Positions 41,202 through 49,308 of a stretch of 53,685 nucleotides of DNA are shown piece after piece. The notes beneath the pieces were generated by a model. The model searched no databases, had not been told where the DNA came from, and saw only the letters and a program-made list of their open reading frames with translations. This stretch comes from Selenomonas sp. (GTDB taxonomy: Bacteria > Bacillota > Negativicutes > Selenomonadales > Selenomonadaceae). Each line of letters starts with the position of its first letter. Position 1 is the first letter of the stretch. The position numbers and the translations under genes are program-made. Where the stretch lies: positions 1-53,685 of the forward strand of contig JALEZZ010000084.1 in assembly GCA_022773585.1 (NCBI GenBank). Reading direction: 5' to 3'.

Positions 41202-42608
41202 ATGGAAAAACATCGATATGCAGGCACGATCCTGCGCGTCCCCGAGGGCACGCTCGCTGACGAGCTCGGCCTCATCGCAGGCGACAAGATTCTCGAAATC
41301 AACGGCATGGCGCTTCGCGACATCATCGATCTGAGCTTCGCATTTGCCGACGAGGAAATCGACATGCTTGTCGAGCATGCGGACGGTGAGCAGGAGATGA
41401 TCTCGTTCGACAAGGATTACGACGAGGAGCTCGGTGCCGAGTTCACGTCGGCCGTTTTCGACGGCATCCGCCGCTGCGCGAACAACTGCTATTTCTGCTT
41501 TGTCAACATGGGCGCGCCCGATGCGCGCGAGAGCCTCGCCATCAAGGACGACGACTACCGCCTATCGTTCCTCTATGGCAATTTCGTGACGCTGACGAAT
41601 ATGGCCGAGGCTGATTTCCACCGCATCGAGCAGTTCCATCTGTCGCCGCTCTATGTCTCCGTGCAGTGCATGAATCCTGAGCTCCGCGCCAAGATGCTGC
41701 GCTGCAAGCGCGCATCTGAAATCGCGAAGCAGCTCGACCGCCTCGAGGCGGCGGGCGCCGACTACCACACGCAGGTCGTGCTCTGCGCAGGGCTCAACGA
41801 CGGAAAGGAGCTCGCGCGTACGATTCGCGAAATTACCGCGCGGCGGCCGCATGCGCTCTCGCTCGCCGTCGTGCCAGTCGGCATCACGAAGTACCGCACG
41901 GATCCGTATCCCTTGCAGCAATTCGACGCCGCAGGCGCGGCCGCCGTCATCGACGAAGCGGAGCGCTGGCAGAAGAAGCTGCGCGAAGAGACGGGGCGCA
42001 CGTTCCTGTATCTTGGCGACGAGTTCTATTTCCTCGCAGGGCGCGAAGTGCCGCCGGCGGAATGGTACGACGGCTTCCCGCAGCTCGACAACGGCATCGG
42101 CCTCACGAGGAGCTTCCTCAAAGACTGGGAAGAAACAGCGGCAGGGGGAGAAACGTCTGCTGCGGACGCGCCGGTGTATCTCGATGTCGTGACCGGCACG
42201 TCGGTCGCGCCAATTTTCGAGCGGCTGGCGCGCATGGCCGAGGCGGAGACACCAGGCCTTCATGTGCGCATCGTGCCGGTCGAGAATGATTTCTTCGGCA
42301 CGACGGTCAATGTTTCAGGACTCTTGACGGGACATGACATCCTCGCTGCACTCCGAAAGCTTGACGGCCCGCGCACGGGCGTCCTGCTGCCGGAGCGCGC
42401 CCTGCGGGCAGGGGAGGACATCTTCCTCGACGACATGACGCTCGCAGATTTCCGCGAGGCGCTGCCAGGCGTGCGCGTCGAGCCCGTCGAGGGCGGCGCG
42501 GACTACTGGCAGGCGCTCCACGACTGGCCGCAGTATCACAAGGCGCGCGCGGGCGAGACGGCTTACATGTGGCAGAGCAACGCGGCATATACGAAACCAG
42601 CAGAATGA
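41202..42608 (+). CDS. DUF512 protein, radical-SAM-like with PDZ domain
   Basis: The 468-residue protein begins with a PDZ-like segment (LADELGLIAGDKILEINGMAL, in two parts, about 18-38). A CX3CX2C motif follows at Cys92, Cys96 and Cys99 (CANNCYFCF), the iron-sulphur ligand pattern of radical SAM enzymes, then DDDYRLSFLYGNFVTLTN, strongly conserved in this family. The C-terminal part is the DUF512 domain. The reaction is unknown. In Firmicutes the gene is regularly found next to der, as here, which suggests a link to translation or ribosome assembly. AGGAGG lies upstream of ATG 41202, and a weak extended -10 (TATGAT, 41170) precedes it. Confidence 0.9.
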   Translation: MEKHRYAGTILRVPEGTLADELGLIAGDKILEINGMALRDIIDLSFAFADEEIDMLVEHADGEQEMISFDKDYDEELGAEFTSAVFDGIRRCANNCYFCFVNMGAPDARESLAIKDDDYRLSFLYGNFVTLTNMAEADFHRIEQFHLSPLYVSVQCMNPELRAKMLRCKRASEIAKQLDRLEAAGADYHTQVVLCAGLNDGKELARTIREITARRPHALSLAVVPVGITKYRTDPYPLQQFDAAGAAAVIDEAERWQKKLREETGRTFLYLGDEFYFLAGREVPPAEWYDGFPQLDNGIGLTRSFLKDWEETAAGGETSAADAPVYLDVVTGTSVAPIFERLARMAEAETPGLHVRIVPVENDFFGTTVNVSGLLTGHDILAALRKLDGPRTGVLLPERALRAGEDIFLDDMTLADFREALPGVRVEPVEGGADYWQALHDWPQYHKARAGETAYMWQSNAAYTKPAE

Positions 42609-42652
42609 GTTTTATCACATAGCATCATAGAATCGGAAAGAAGGTTATAACT

Positions 42653-43984
42653 TTGAGCAAACCCATCGTTGCCATCGTCGGCCGGCCGAATGTCGGCAAG
42701 TCGACGCTTTTCAACCAGATCGGCAAGCAGCGCGTGTCCATCGTTGACGACATGCCGGGCGTCACGCGCGACCGCATCTACCTCGATGCCGAGTGGCTCG
42801 GCCATGAGTTCACGATGATTGATACGGGCGGCATCGAGCTCGACGAGAGCGACCACATTTTGAAATCCATGCGTCAGCAGGCGCAGATTGCGATGGAGGA
42901 GGCCGATGTCATCCTCTTTGTCGTCGATGGCCGCGCCGGCCTCACGCCAGCTGATGACGAAGTCGGCCACATGTTGCGCGCGACGAAGAAGCCCGTCATC
43001 CTTGCTGTCAACAAAGTGGACAGCCCCGAGCGCCAGATGGACGTCTATGAATTCTACAGCCTCGGCCTCGGCGACCCCATCGGCATTTCTGCGTCGAACG
43101 CCATGAACCTCGGCGATCTCCTGGACGCCATCATCGCGGCATTCCCGGAGAAGACGGGCGAGGACAAGGCCGAAGACGAGATCAGCATCGCTGTCATCGG
43201 CCGACCGAATGTCGGCAAGTCATCCATCGTCAACAAGATTCTCGGCGAAGACCGCGTCATCGTCAGCGACATCCCAGGCACGACGCGCGACGCCATCGAC
43301 ACGCATTTCGTCAAGGACGGCCAGAAGTACATGCTGATTGACACGGCGGGCATGCGCCGCCGCGGCAAGATTGACGAGCCCGTCGAACGCTACAGTGTCA
43401 TGCGGTCGCTCAGAGCCATCGACCGCGCCGACGTCGTCCTCATGATGATCAATGCGGCAGAAGGCATCACGGAACAGGACAAGAAGATTGCGGGCTATGC
43501 GCACGAATCGGGCCGCGGCGTCGTCATCGTCGTCAACAAGTGGGACATCTACCCCGACAAGGATGACAAATCGACGCTGCGCTTTACGGAAGACCTGCGC
43601 GACGAGCTCGGCTTCCTGCAGTACGCGCCAATTCTCTACGCCTCGGCACTCACGGGCCAGCGCGTCGCCCGCGTGACGGAGCTCGTCAAGTACGTCGCCG
43701 AGCAGCAGTCCATGCGCATCAAGACGAGCGTCCTGAACGAACTCATCCGCGATGCCGTCTCCGTCAACCCGCCGCCGATGCATCGCGGCCGCCAGCTCAA
43801 GATTCTCTTCATGACGCAGGCGGACGTGAAGCCGCCGAAGTTCATCATCTTCGTCAACGACCCCGAGCTCATGCATTTTTCTTACCTGCGCTTCATCGAG
43901 AACCGCCTGCGCGAGCAGTTCGGCTTCGAGGGCACGCCGCTCGTGCTCATTGTCCGCAAGCGCAATGAAGACGAGGAGGCGTAA
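42653..43984 (+). CDS. der: Ribosome-assembly GTPase Der (EngA)
   Basis: The 443-residue protein has two GTPase domains in tandem and a KH-like C-terminal domain, and is essential for 50S maturation. The first G1 motif is GRPNVGKST (residues 9-17), the second GRPNVGKSS at about 183-191; the switch motifs DTGG and DTAGMRR and the NKVD and NKWD specificity motifs follow. The start codon is TTG 42653, with GAAAGAAGG nine bases before. It is followed by plsY with a one-base overlap. Confidence 0.97.
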   Translation: MSKPIVAIVGRPNVGKSTLFNQIGKQRVSIVDDMPGVTRDRIYLDAEWLGHEFTMIDTGGIELDESDHILKSMRQQAQIAMEEADVILFVVDGRAGLTPADDEVGHMLRATKKPVILAVNKVDSPERQMDVYEFYSLGLGDPIGISASNAMNLGDLLDAIIAAFPEKTGEDKAEDEISIAVIGRPNVGKSSIVNKILGEDRVIVSDIPGTTRDAIDTHFVKDGQKYMLIDTAGMRRRGKIDEPVERYSVMRSLRAIDRADVVLMMINAAEGITEQDKKIAGYAHESGRGVVIVVNKWDIYPDKDDKSTLRFTEDLRDELGFLQYAPILYASALTGQRVARVTELVKYVAEQQSMRIKTSVLNELIRDAVSVNPPPMHRGRQLKILFMTQADVKPPKFIIFVNDPELMHFSYLRFIENRLREQFGFEGTPLVLIVRKRNEDEEA

Positions 43985-44586
43985 TGATGAGCCTCATGCT
44001 GATTTTCTCGCTGGTTGCAAGTTATCTCCTGGGCTCCATCCCGAACGGCCTCTGGCTCGGCAAGGCGCTCTGGCAGACCGACCTTCGGAAATACGGCAGC
44101 CACAACATCGGCGCGACGAATGCCTGGCGCACGCTCGGCAAAGGGCCGGGCTTCCTGATCTTCTTCCTCGACATGCTGAAGGGCCTCGTCTCCGTCTGGA
44201 TTGGCAGCGTGCTCGTCGGCACGCCGACCGCGATGATCCTCTGCGGCATCTTTGCCATCATCGGCCATTCGCTGTCGATTTTCCTGCAGTTTCATGGCGG
44301 CAAAGGCGTCGCGACAGGCCTCGGCGTCATCCTCATGCTCATGCCCGTGCCGACGCTCATCGTCTTCGCCGTCTGGCTCGCCATCGTCGCGGTCACGCGC
44401 TACGTCTCGCTCGGCTCCATCGTCGCCGCCGCACTCGTGCCCGTCATGGCCTGGCTCTTTGGCTACAGTTATGAATACATCATCTTCGGCCTGCTCGCAG
44501 CGCTCTTGATCATCGTGCGCCATCACGCGAACATCGGCCGCCTGCTCTCGGGCACGGAAAGCAAGATTCACGCAGGACATCGTTGA
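43984..44586 (+). CDS. plsY: Glycerol-3-phosphate acyltransferase PlsY
   Basis: The 200-residue integral membrane enzyme transfers acyl from acyl-phosphate to glycerol-3-phosphate. The three cytoplasmic motifs are visible: SYLLGSIPNG (about 13-22), the GSHNIGATNAWRTLG segment (about 38-52) and HGGKGVATGLG (about 104-114). About five membrane helices. It overlaps the der stop and is followed by a terminator. Confidence 0.96.
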   Translation: MMSLMLIFSLVASYLLGSIPNGLWLGKALWQTDLRKYGSHNIGATNAWRTLGKGPGFLIFFLDMLKGLVSVWIGSVLVGTPTAMILCGIFAIIGHSLSIFLQFHGGKGVATGLGVILMLMPVPTLIVFAVWLAIVAVTRYVSLGSIVAAALVPVMAWLFGYSYEYIIFGLLAALLIIVRHHANIGRLLSGTESKIHAGHR

Positions 44587-44596
44587 CCGACTGTAT

Positions 44597-44633
44597 AAAA
44601 ACGGCTTCGCAAAAAATTGCGAGGCCGTTTTTG
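44597..44633 (+). terminator. Terminator after plsY
   Basis: AAAACGGC-TTCGCAA and TTGCGA-GGCCGTTTTT pair with a small bulge; a T-run follows. Confidence 0.85.
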
Positions 44634-44648
44634 TATATACGGTCTGTA

Positions 44649-44695
44649 TTGAAATGTGGAGGGGAAAGTGGTAGAATAAAGTTGAACATGTTAAA
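44649..44695 (+). promoter_or_regulatory. TetR gene promoter with operator TTGAACATGTTAAA
   Basis: TTGAAA (44649-44654), 17-base spacer, TAGAAT (44672-44677, extended -10). The near-palindrome TTGAACATGTTAAA (44682-44695) covers the transcription start. The same motif (TTGAACATATTCAA) precedes the exporter genes at 45519-45532. Confidence 0.7.
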
Positions 44696-44708
44696 GGAGG
44701 GCGTTCCC

Positions 44709-45383
44709 ATGCGAAAGAAATCAGATTTTTCCTCGCAGCATCTCGAGGACGTGCGACGGCGGGTGCTGAACAGCACGAAGAGCCTGCTCGTGGAGCACGG
44801 CTACAAGCGTACGACGATTCGCATGATTGTCGAGGAATCAGGCGTGCTGATCGGCAGCATTTATTACATCTTCAAGAACAAGGAAGACATCTTCCAGTCG
44901 CTGATTCTCGAGATGGTGCAGAACGGCATCGCGAAGATCGAGGCGCACTGCCCGGACGAATCGCCGGCGTTCCGCTATGCGGCCATCTGCGAGCTCGAGC
45001 TCGAGGAAATGGAGAAAGCACCTGTCATCCGCGATGTCTACAAGGAAGGCTATGAGTCGAACCTCGTCTTCGAGCACATGGTCGCGCAGTACGTTTTGCT
45101 GGCGCATCACGTTTTCGATGGGACGCCATATGAAGCATCGGATGAAGAATACTACCAGCGCACGCTGCTGCTGAAAGGCGCGATGCATGCCTGTATTTCC
45201 GAGCTTTATTTCGATGGTGTGCACGATCATGCAAAGAGTCGCCGCCAGCTGCTGAGCCTCCTGCTGCATCTCTACCATGTGCCGGAGGCAGAAGCCGATG
45301 CCATCATCGCGAAAATCGCAGAGAAGGAAAGCCTCTGGCTCGAAATCGCAGAAGAGCTCGCGACGCGTCCGATTGGTGAATAA
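44709..45383 (+). CDS. TetR-family transcriptional regulator
   Basis: The 224-residue regulator has an N-terminal helix-turn-helix typical of TetR: VLNSTKSLLVEHGYKRTTIRMIVEESGV, then LIGSIYYIFKNKEDIFQSLI (about residues 20-68, in two pieces). The ligand domain is helical and Glu-rich, with no identifiable effector. ATG 44709 has AAAGGAGGG ten bases upstream, whereas the open frame extends further back without a start signal. It most probably controls itself and the HlyD-permease genes downstream, through the shared palindrome. Confidence 0.92.
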   Translation: MRKKSDFSSQHLEDVRRRVLNSTKSLLVEHGYKRTTIRMIVEESGVLIGSIYYIFKNKEDIFQSLILEMVQNGIAKIEAHCPDESPAFRYAAICELELEEMEKAPVIRDVYKEGYESNLVFEHMVAQYVLLAHHVFDGTPYEASDEEYYQRTLLLKGAMHACISELYFDGVHDHAKSRRQLLSLLLHLYHVPEAEADAIIAKIAEKESLWLEIAEELATRPIGE

Positions 45384-45408
45384 GCTTGGTAGCGTTTCCC
45401 GAAGGATA

Positions 45409-45457
45409 AGCCCCCCTCCAAGAGGGGGGAGGGCCACGAAGTGGCAGGGGGAGTGTC
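45409..45457. repeat. Palindromic dispersed repeat, copy 4 (C-rich variant)
   Basis: CCCCCCTC-CAA-GAGGGGGG forms the first hairpin, GCCACGAAGTGGC the second, then AGGGGGAG. It shows the same two-hairpin plan as the repeats at 17916 and 19782, with different stem sequences. Confidence 0.6.
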
Positions 45458-45481
45458 GAAGGTAGGTCGTGAATCAATAAT

Positions 45482-45510
45482 CGACTGTGCAGTCGAAGAA
45501 AATTTTTTTA
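45482..45510 (+). terminator. Weak terminator-like hairpin
   Basis: CGACTG TG CAGTCG, followed after seven bases by a seven-T run. It may separate the TetR gene from the exporter genes; it is weak because the T-run is displaced. Confidence 0.4.
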
Positions 45511-45518
45511 CTTTAAAT

Positions 45519-45532
45519 TTGAACATATTCAA
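45519..45532. promoter_or_regulatory. Operator TTGAACATATTCAA before the exporter genes
   Basis: Perfect TTGAA/TTCAA arms around CATA. It shares TTGAACAT with the site at 44682-44695. A matching promoter is not clear in the AT-rich stretch just upstream. Confidence 0.65.
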
Positions 45533-45546
45533 CTGGAAGGATTTCC

Positions 45547-46545
45547 ATGAAACGGATTTTGGCAATCTGCCTGGCACTGCTTTTGGCGCTGTCGAGCTTT
45601 GGCTGCGGCGGGCAGGCGCAGACGGACAAGAAAGTCGAATGGGGCCGCGCGGACGCGAAGGAGATCGACGTGAATTCGAAGGTCGCAGGCCGTGTCGTCG
45701 AGCTCCTCGTCAAAGAGGGCGACGAAGTCAAGGAAGGCCAGGTCATCGCGCGCATCGACAAGCGCGACCTCGAAGCGCAGAAGGCGCAGTATGAAGCGAA
45801 CATCGAAGCTATCCAGGCGCAGCAGGTGCAGGCGGCGGCTGTGACGACGATGCAGTCGGGCACGACGACGTCGGCACTCGAGCAGGCGCAGTCGGCGGAG
45901 AACAAGGCGCGTTCCGACCTCGCGCTCGCCGAGGCGGATTACAACCGCTTCTCGGAACTCGTTGCAGAGGGTGCGGTTGCGCAGCAGGTCTTTGACCAGT
46001 ATGCGACGAAGTACGAAGTCGCGCAGGCGACGTTCAAACAGGCTGGCGCGGCTGTCGCACAGGCGCAGGCCAGCCTCGGCCAGACGGCCGTCAACCAGGC
46101 GAATGAGGCCGCCACGGCGCGCAAGCTCGAGCAGGCGCAGGCCGCGCTCCAGCAGATCGAGGTCTCGCTCGATGAGACGGAAATCAAGGCGCCATTTGAC
46201 GGCGTCATCACGGAGAAGTATGTCGAAGAGGGCTCGATGATTTCGAACGGCACGCCGCTCGTCGCCGTGCAGGATCCGAATGACAACTGGGTAGACATCA
46301 AGGTGCCGGAGACGCAGCTTTCCCGCTTTGCGCTCGGCGATGAAATCACGCTCGTTGCGCGCGATGGCGAGACAAAGGTCACGGGCACGATCACGGACAT
46401 CAGCAAGAAAGCGGAGTTCGCGACGCAGCGCGCGACGAGCGAGCGCGGCGATGCAACGGACATCGTGAGCTTCAATGTTAAGATTCAGATTGATTCGCCG
46501 GTCCTCAGGCCGGGCATGCGCTTCCGCCTGGACGGTGATGCGTGA
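45547..46545 (+). CDS. HlyD-family periplasmic adaptor, probable lipoprotein
   Basis: The 332-residue adaptor joins an inner-membrane exporter to an outer-membrane channel. The signal sequence MKRILAICLALLLALSSFGC fits a lipobox, with Cys20 as the lipid site. Two biotinyl-lipoyl halves (VNSKVAGRVVELLVKEGDEV about 43-62, and APFDGVITEKYVEEGSMISNG about 216-236, each split around the turn) flank a long helical hairpin (about 75-195) rich in Gln and Ala. It is similar to YbhG/YhiI-type adaptors. The permease gene downstream overlaps its stop. Confidence 0.92.
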   Translation: MKRILAICLALLLALSSFGCGGQAQTDKKVEWGRADAKEIDVNSKVAGRVVELLVKEGDEVKEGQVIARIDKRDLEAQKAQYEANIEAIQAQQVQAAAVTTMQSGTTTSALEQAQSAENKARSDLALAEADYNRFSELVAEGAVAQQVFDQYATKYEVAQATFKQAGAAVAQAQASLGQTAVNQANEAATARKLEQAQAALQQIEVSLDETEIKAPFDGVITEKYVEEGSMISNGTPLVAVQDPNDNWVDIKVPETQLSRFALGDEITLVARDGETKVTGTITDISKKAEFATQRATSERGDATDIVSFNVKIQIDSPVLRPGMRFRLDGDA

Positions 46546-47723
46546 TGGGATTCGGAAAAAAATTCCTCGAAGTCTTCTCTGAGAGCTTTCGTTCGCTGTT
46601 TCGCGGGCGCGTGCCGCTCGCAGCGCTGCTCGTCGGCACGCCGCTCCTATTCACGGTGCTGTTCGGCGTCATTTACGATGCCGATGTCGTCAATGACATC
46701 CCGCTGACGGTCTATGACGAAGACCAAAGCAGCATGAGCCGCACGCTGATTCAGGCGTATGGTGATGCTGACCGCTTCCATATCGTCTCGTATGTTTCGT
46801 CCGAAGAGGAAATGAAAGCCGAAATCCTTGAGGGGCGGGCGCGTGCGGCGCTCGAGATTCCGAAGGATTTCTCGAAGGAGGTGCGGCTCGGCCGCGGCTC
46901 CGATTTCCTGCTCATGGTCAATTCGACGAACAACATGTTCGGCAATGCGGCGCTCTCGGCCTCGCAGGAAGTCGCGCGGTCGTTTTCCGTCGGCGTCGGG
47001 CAGAAGCTGCTTGAAGGCGTGAACCTCAAGCCGTCAGAGGCGATGAACGCGGCCTACCCCGTGCGCCTCGGCGTGCGCATCACGGGCGACCCGGCGAACG
47101 GTTACACGTCCTTCATGCTCGCGGGCCTCATGATGAATGGCTTGCAGATTGGCGTCATGGTGACGCTTTCACCGCTCCTCGTGACGGAAATCCTCGGCCT
47201 TAGGCGCGGCAGGGAATACCCGTCGTGGATTTTGTCGCTTGCGGGGGCGCTGCCGTATCCCATGCTGGCCTTCGTCGGCTTCCTCGTGTCCATGCTTGTG
47301 CTCGTAAATGTCTTTGCCGTGCCGATGCGCGGCAGTTGGCTCGATGCCTGCCTGCTTGCAGGCGCGTTTCTGACGTTTGTCTCTGGCGTCCTGCTGCTGT
47401 TCTCGGCCTGCGTGCCATCGCGTGAGCTCTCCCTCCAGGCGCCGATGGTCTACATCATGCCGGGCCTTCTCTACAGCGGCCTCTCGTGGCCTCCATTTGA
47501 CATGAGCACGGTCGCGGCGGCGTTCGGCAAGTTCCTGCCGATGACGTATGCGGGCATTGCGCTCCGCGACATTACGCTTTCGGGCTATTGCCCGGAGCTC
47601 TTCACGAACTGCGCCGTCATGGTGGGGGCGGGCGTCCTCTGCTACGCGCTCGCGACGCTCATCTTTGATTTTCGTCGCAAGCGTGGTTTGCGCAGCATCG
47701 AAGCAGGGGAGGTGGCCGCATGA
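46545..47723 (+). CDS. ABC-2 type permease (first of pair)
   Basis: The 392-residue permease follows the ABC-2 membrane_3 plan of YbhS/YbhR/YhhJ: one N-terminal helix (LAALLVGTPLLFTVLFGVIY), a large external domain (about 45-175) with YDEDQSSMSRTLIQAY, then five C-terminal helices from about 185. The external domain motif IPKDFSKEV is shared with the second permease. No nucleotide-binding motifs are present in either. The start is ATG 46545, overlapping the previous stop (TGATG); the ORF can be read from GTG 46542. Confidence 0.88.
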   Translation: MGFGKKFLEVFSESFRSLFRGRVPLAALLVGTPLLFTVLFGVIYDADVVNDIPLTVYDEDQSSMSRTLIQAYGDADRFHIVSYVSSEEEMKAEILEGRARAALEIPKDFSKEVRLGRGSDFLLMVNSTNNMFGNAALSASQEVARSFSVGVGQKLLEGVNLKPSEAMNAAYPVRLGVRITGDPANGYTSFMLAGLMMNGLQIGVMVTLSPLLVTEILGLRRGREYPSWILSLAGALPYPMLAFVGFLVSMLVLVNVFAVPMRGSWLDACLLAGAFLTFVSGVLLLFSACVPSRELSLQAPMVYIMPGLLYSGLSWPPFDMSTVAAAFGKFLPMTYAGIALRDITLSGYCPELFTNCAVMVGAGVLCYALATLIFDFRRKRGLRSIEAGEVAA

Positions 47724-48871
47724 CGTGGTTCGTTTCGCTTTTCAAAAAAGAGCTCGTCGAGATCAAGCACGACCTGCGGCGGCCCGTCTTCCTGTTCGGC
47801 GCGGCGCTCGCGTACCTCATCGTGTTCGGCATGCTCTACATCCCGAACATCGTGACGGCCGTGCCGACCGTCATCTATGACGAAGAAAACTCGGCTGCGA
47901 GCCGCCGTCTCGTGCAGGATTTCGAGGCGAGCGACAGCTATGACATCCAGGGCTATGTCACGAGCGAGGAGGAGATGCGCGACTGGCTGCGTGAAAAGAA
48001 TGCCGTTGCGGCCATCGAGATTCCGAAGGATTTCTCGAAGAAGGCCAAGACGGGCAGCTATTCGACCGTGCTTTACCTCACGAATGGCTCGAACATCATC
48101 CTGACGAACATCACGAGCTCGGCCGTGCAGGACATCCTCGCCGATTTTTCTGACCACCTTGCAGCAAAGCAGGCGGCGCTCCGATACGGGCTCAATGAAG
48201 AGGCCGTGCTCCATCGTCTCGCGCCTGTCCATGCGCATCTGCGCGTGCTCTACAACGCGACGCAGGGCTACATGTTCTTCTTCATGCTCGGCCTCGCGAT
48301 GGTCGCGTTCCAGCAGGGCGTGCTGTTTGCCGTCGGGGCCTCGTCGCTCTATGAAATCGAGCATCCGAGCGAGGAAGCGCAGTACAAGACATGGCAGGTC
48401 ATGCTCGTCAAGACCATCGTCTACTGGCTGCTCGGCATGTTGTCGTACGGCCTCGTCGTCGCCGTCGTGACGCAGGGCCTCGGCATCCCGCTCGGTGCCT
48501 CGCTTGGAGAGCTCTTTGCACTCGCGGCCATCTTCATCCTCGCCGTCACGGCGTTCTGCTTCTTCTTCACATCGTTCTTTCCCGCCGAGCTGCCGTTCGT
48601 CCGCGCCGTCATCCTCTATCCCGTGCCAGCGTTCATCTTTTCGGGCTACACATGGCCGACCGAGTCGATGGGCGAAGGCATGCAGCTCGCAAGCCAATTC
48701 TTCCCGCTCACCCACTTCTCGAACACCGTCCGCGAGCTCTTCCTGATGGGCAGTTCGCCGCAATATATTGTCTGCATGGAAAAGCTCGCTATGCTTGCTA
48801 TCGGATTTTTCCTCGTCGGCGGCATCCTGTATCATCGCCGCCGGAAGCTCAGCCGCGCAAAAGCTGCGTAA
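47720..48871 (+). CDS. ABC-2 type permease (second of pair)
   Basis: The 383-residue permease is homologous to its neighbour: an N-terminal helix (PVFLFGAALAYLIVFGMLYI), an external domain with YDEENSAASRRLVQDF and AIEIPKDFSKKAK, and a C-terminal bundle of five helices beginning near residue 195. The two probably form a heterodimer with the HlyD protein. The gene overlaps the previous stop by four bases (ATGA). No ATPase gene follows; the next gene is a tiny Cys-rich protein with its own start signals. Confidence 0.88.
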   Translation: MTWFVSLFKKELVEIKHDLRRPVFLFGAALAYLIVFGMLYIPNIVTAVPTVIYDEENSAASRRLVQDFEASDSYDIQGYVTSEEEMRDWLREKNAVAAIEIPKDFSKKAKTGSYSTVLYLTNGSNIILTNITSSAVQDILADFSDHLAAKQAALRYGLNEEAVLHRLAPVHAHLRVLYNATQGYMFFFMLGLAMVAFQQGVLFAVGASSLYEIEHPSEEAQYKTWQVMLVKTIVYWLLGMLSYGLVVAVVTQGLGIPLGASLGELFALAAIFILAVTAFCFFFTSFFPAELPFVRAVILYPVPAFIFSGYTWPTESMGEGMQLASQFFPLTHFSNTVRELFLMGSSPQYIVCMEKLAMLAIGFFLVGGILYHRRRKLSRAKAA

Positions 48872-48897
48872 TTTTTCATGCGCCGTACCTCCCATTG

Positions 48898-48906
48898 TGG
48901 TAGAAT
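48898..48906 (+). promoter_or_regulatory. Extended -10 for the Cys-rich mini-gene
   Basis: TGGTAGAAT, a TG-extended -10, with no clear -35. It lies 42 bases before the start codon. Confidence 0.5.
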
Positions 48907-48947
48907 GTAGCTGAAAGAAATTCTCAGAAGCAAGGGAGGCATCAGCG

Positions 48948-49127
48948 ATGAAGAGCATCCTGATCAAAGATACGACGCGCGAGGAGCGTGCGGAAATCGT
49001 CCGCAAGTCCATCACTTGCGGCAACGGCTGTGAGAACTGCGACGGCTGCGCGCTCGGCGCAGGCGACGTGCTTGACATGTACCAGCCGTATATTGACGGC
49101 GAAAAAGAAATTCGCGAATGCAACTAG
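48948..49127 (+). CDS. Small Cys-rich protein of unknown function
   Basis: The 59-residue protein was found by reading the sequence between larger genes. It starts MKSILIKDTTREERAEIV and carries a CxxxCxxCxxC cluster (CGNGCENCDGC) at residues 24-34, then DMYQPYIDGEKEIRECN. I recall similar small proteins of about 60 residues in Clostridia and Negativicutes, always with TTREER-like starts and an acidic YIDGEKE tail, but no function. A metal site is likely. AAGGGAGG sits eight bases before ATG. Its location between the exporter and the feo operon may be a coincidence. A terminator follows at 49173. Confidence 0.8.
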   Translation: MKSILIKDTTREERAEIVRKSITCGNGCENCDGCALGAGDVLDMYQPYIDGEKEIRECN

Positions 49128-49172
49128 GCGTACCGGACGAGGTACGGCATTCACTGAGGCATCTAATCCAAG

Positions 49173-49197
49173 GCTCTCCTTCGGGGAGCTTTTTTCT
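49173..49197 (+). terminator. Terminator after the Cys-rich mini-gene
   Basis: GCTCTCC TTCG GGGAGC stem-loop followed by TTTTTTC. Confidence 0.85.
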
Positions 49198-49224
49198 TTG
49201 TCTGAAATTTGTAAATAAAAACCA

Positions 49225-49295
49225 TTGACAACTGTGATTGAGTGGAGTTATCATAATGAACGTAGAAATGCTCTCATTATCATCATTCATCAAGG
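49225..49295 (+). promoter_or_regulatory. feo promoter with Fur-like AT repeats
   Basis: TTGACA (49225-49230), 18-base spacer, TATCAT (49249-49254). Around and after the -10 there are ATCATAATGA (49250-49259) and CATTATCATCATTC (49275-49288), resembling the NATNAT units of Fur boxes. Iron repression is expected for feo operons but not proven by these bases. Confidence 0.45.
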
Positions 49296-49308
49296 AGGCA
49301 GGTTCCTT

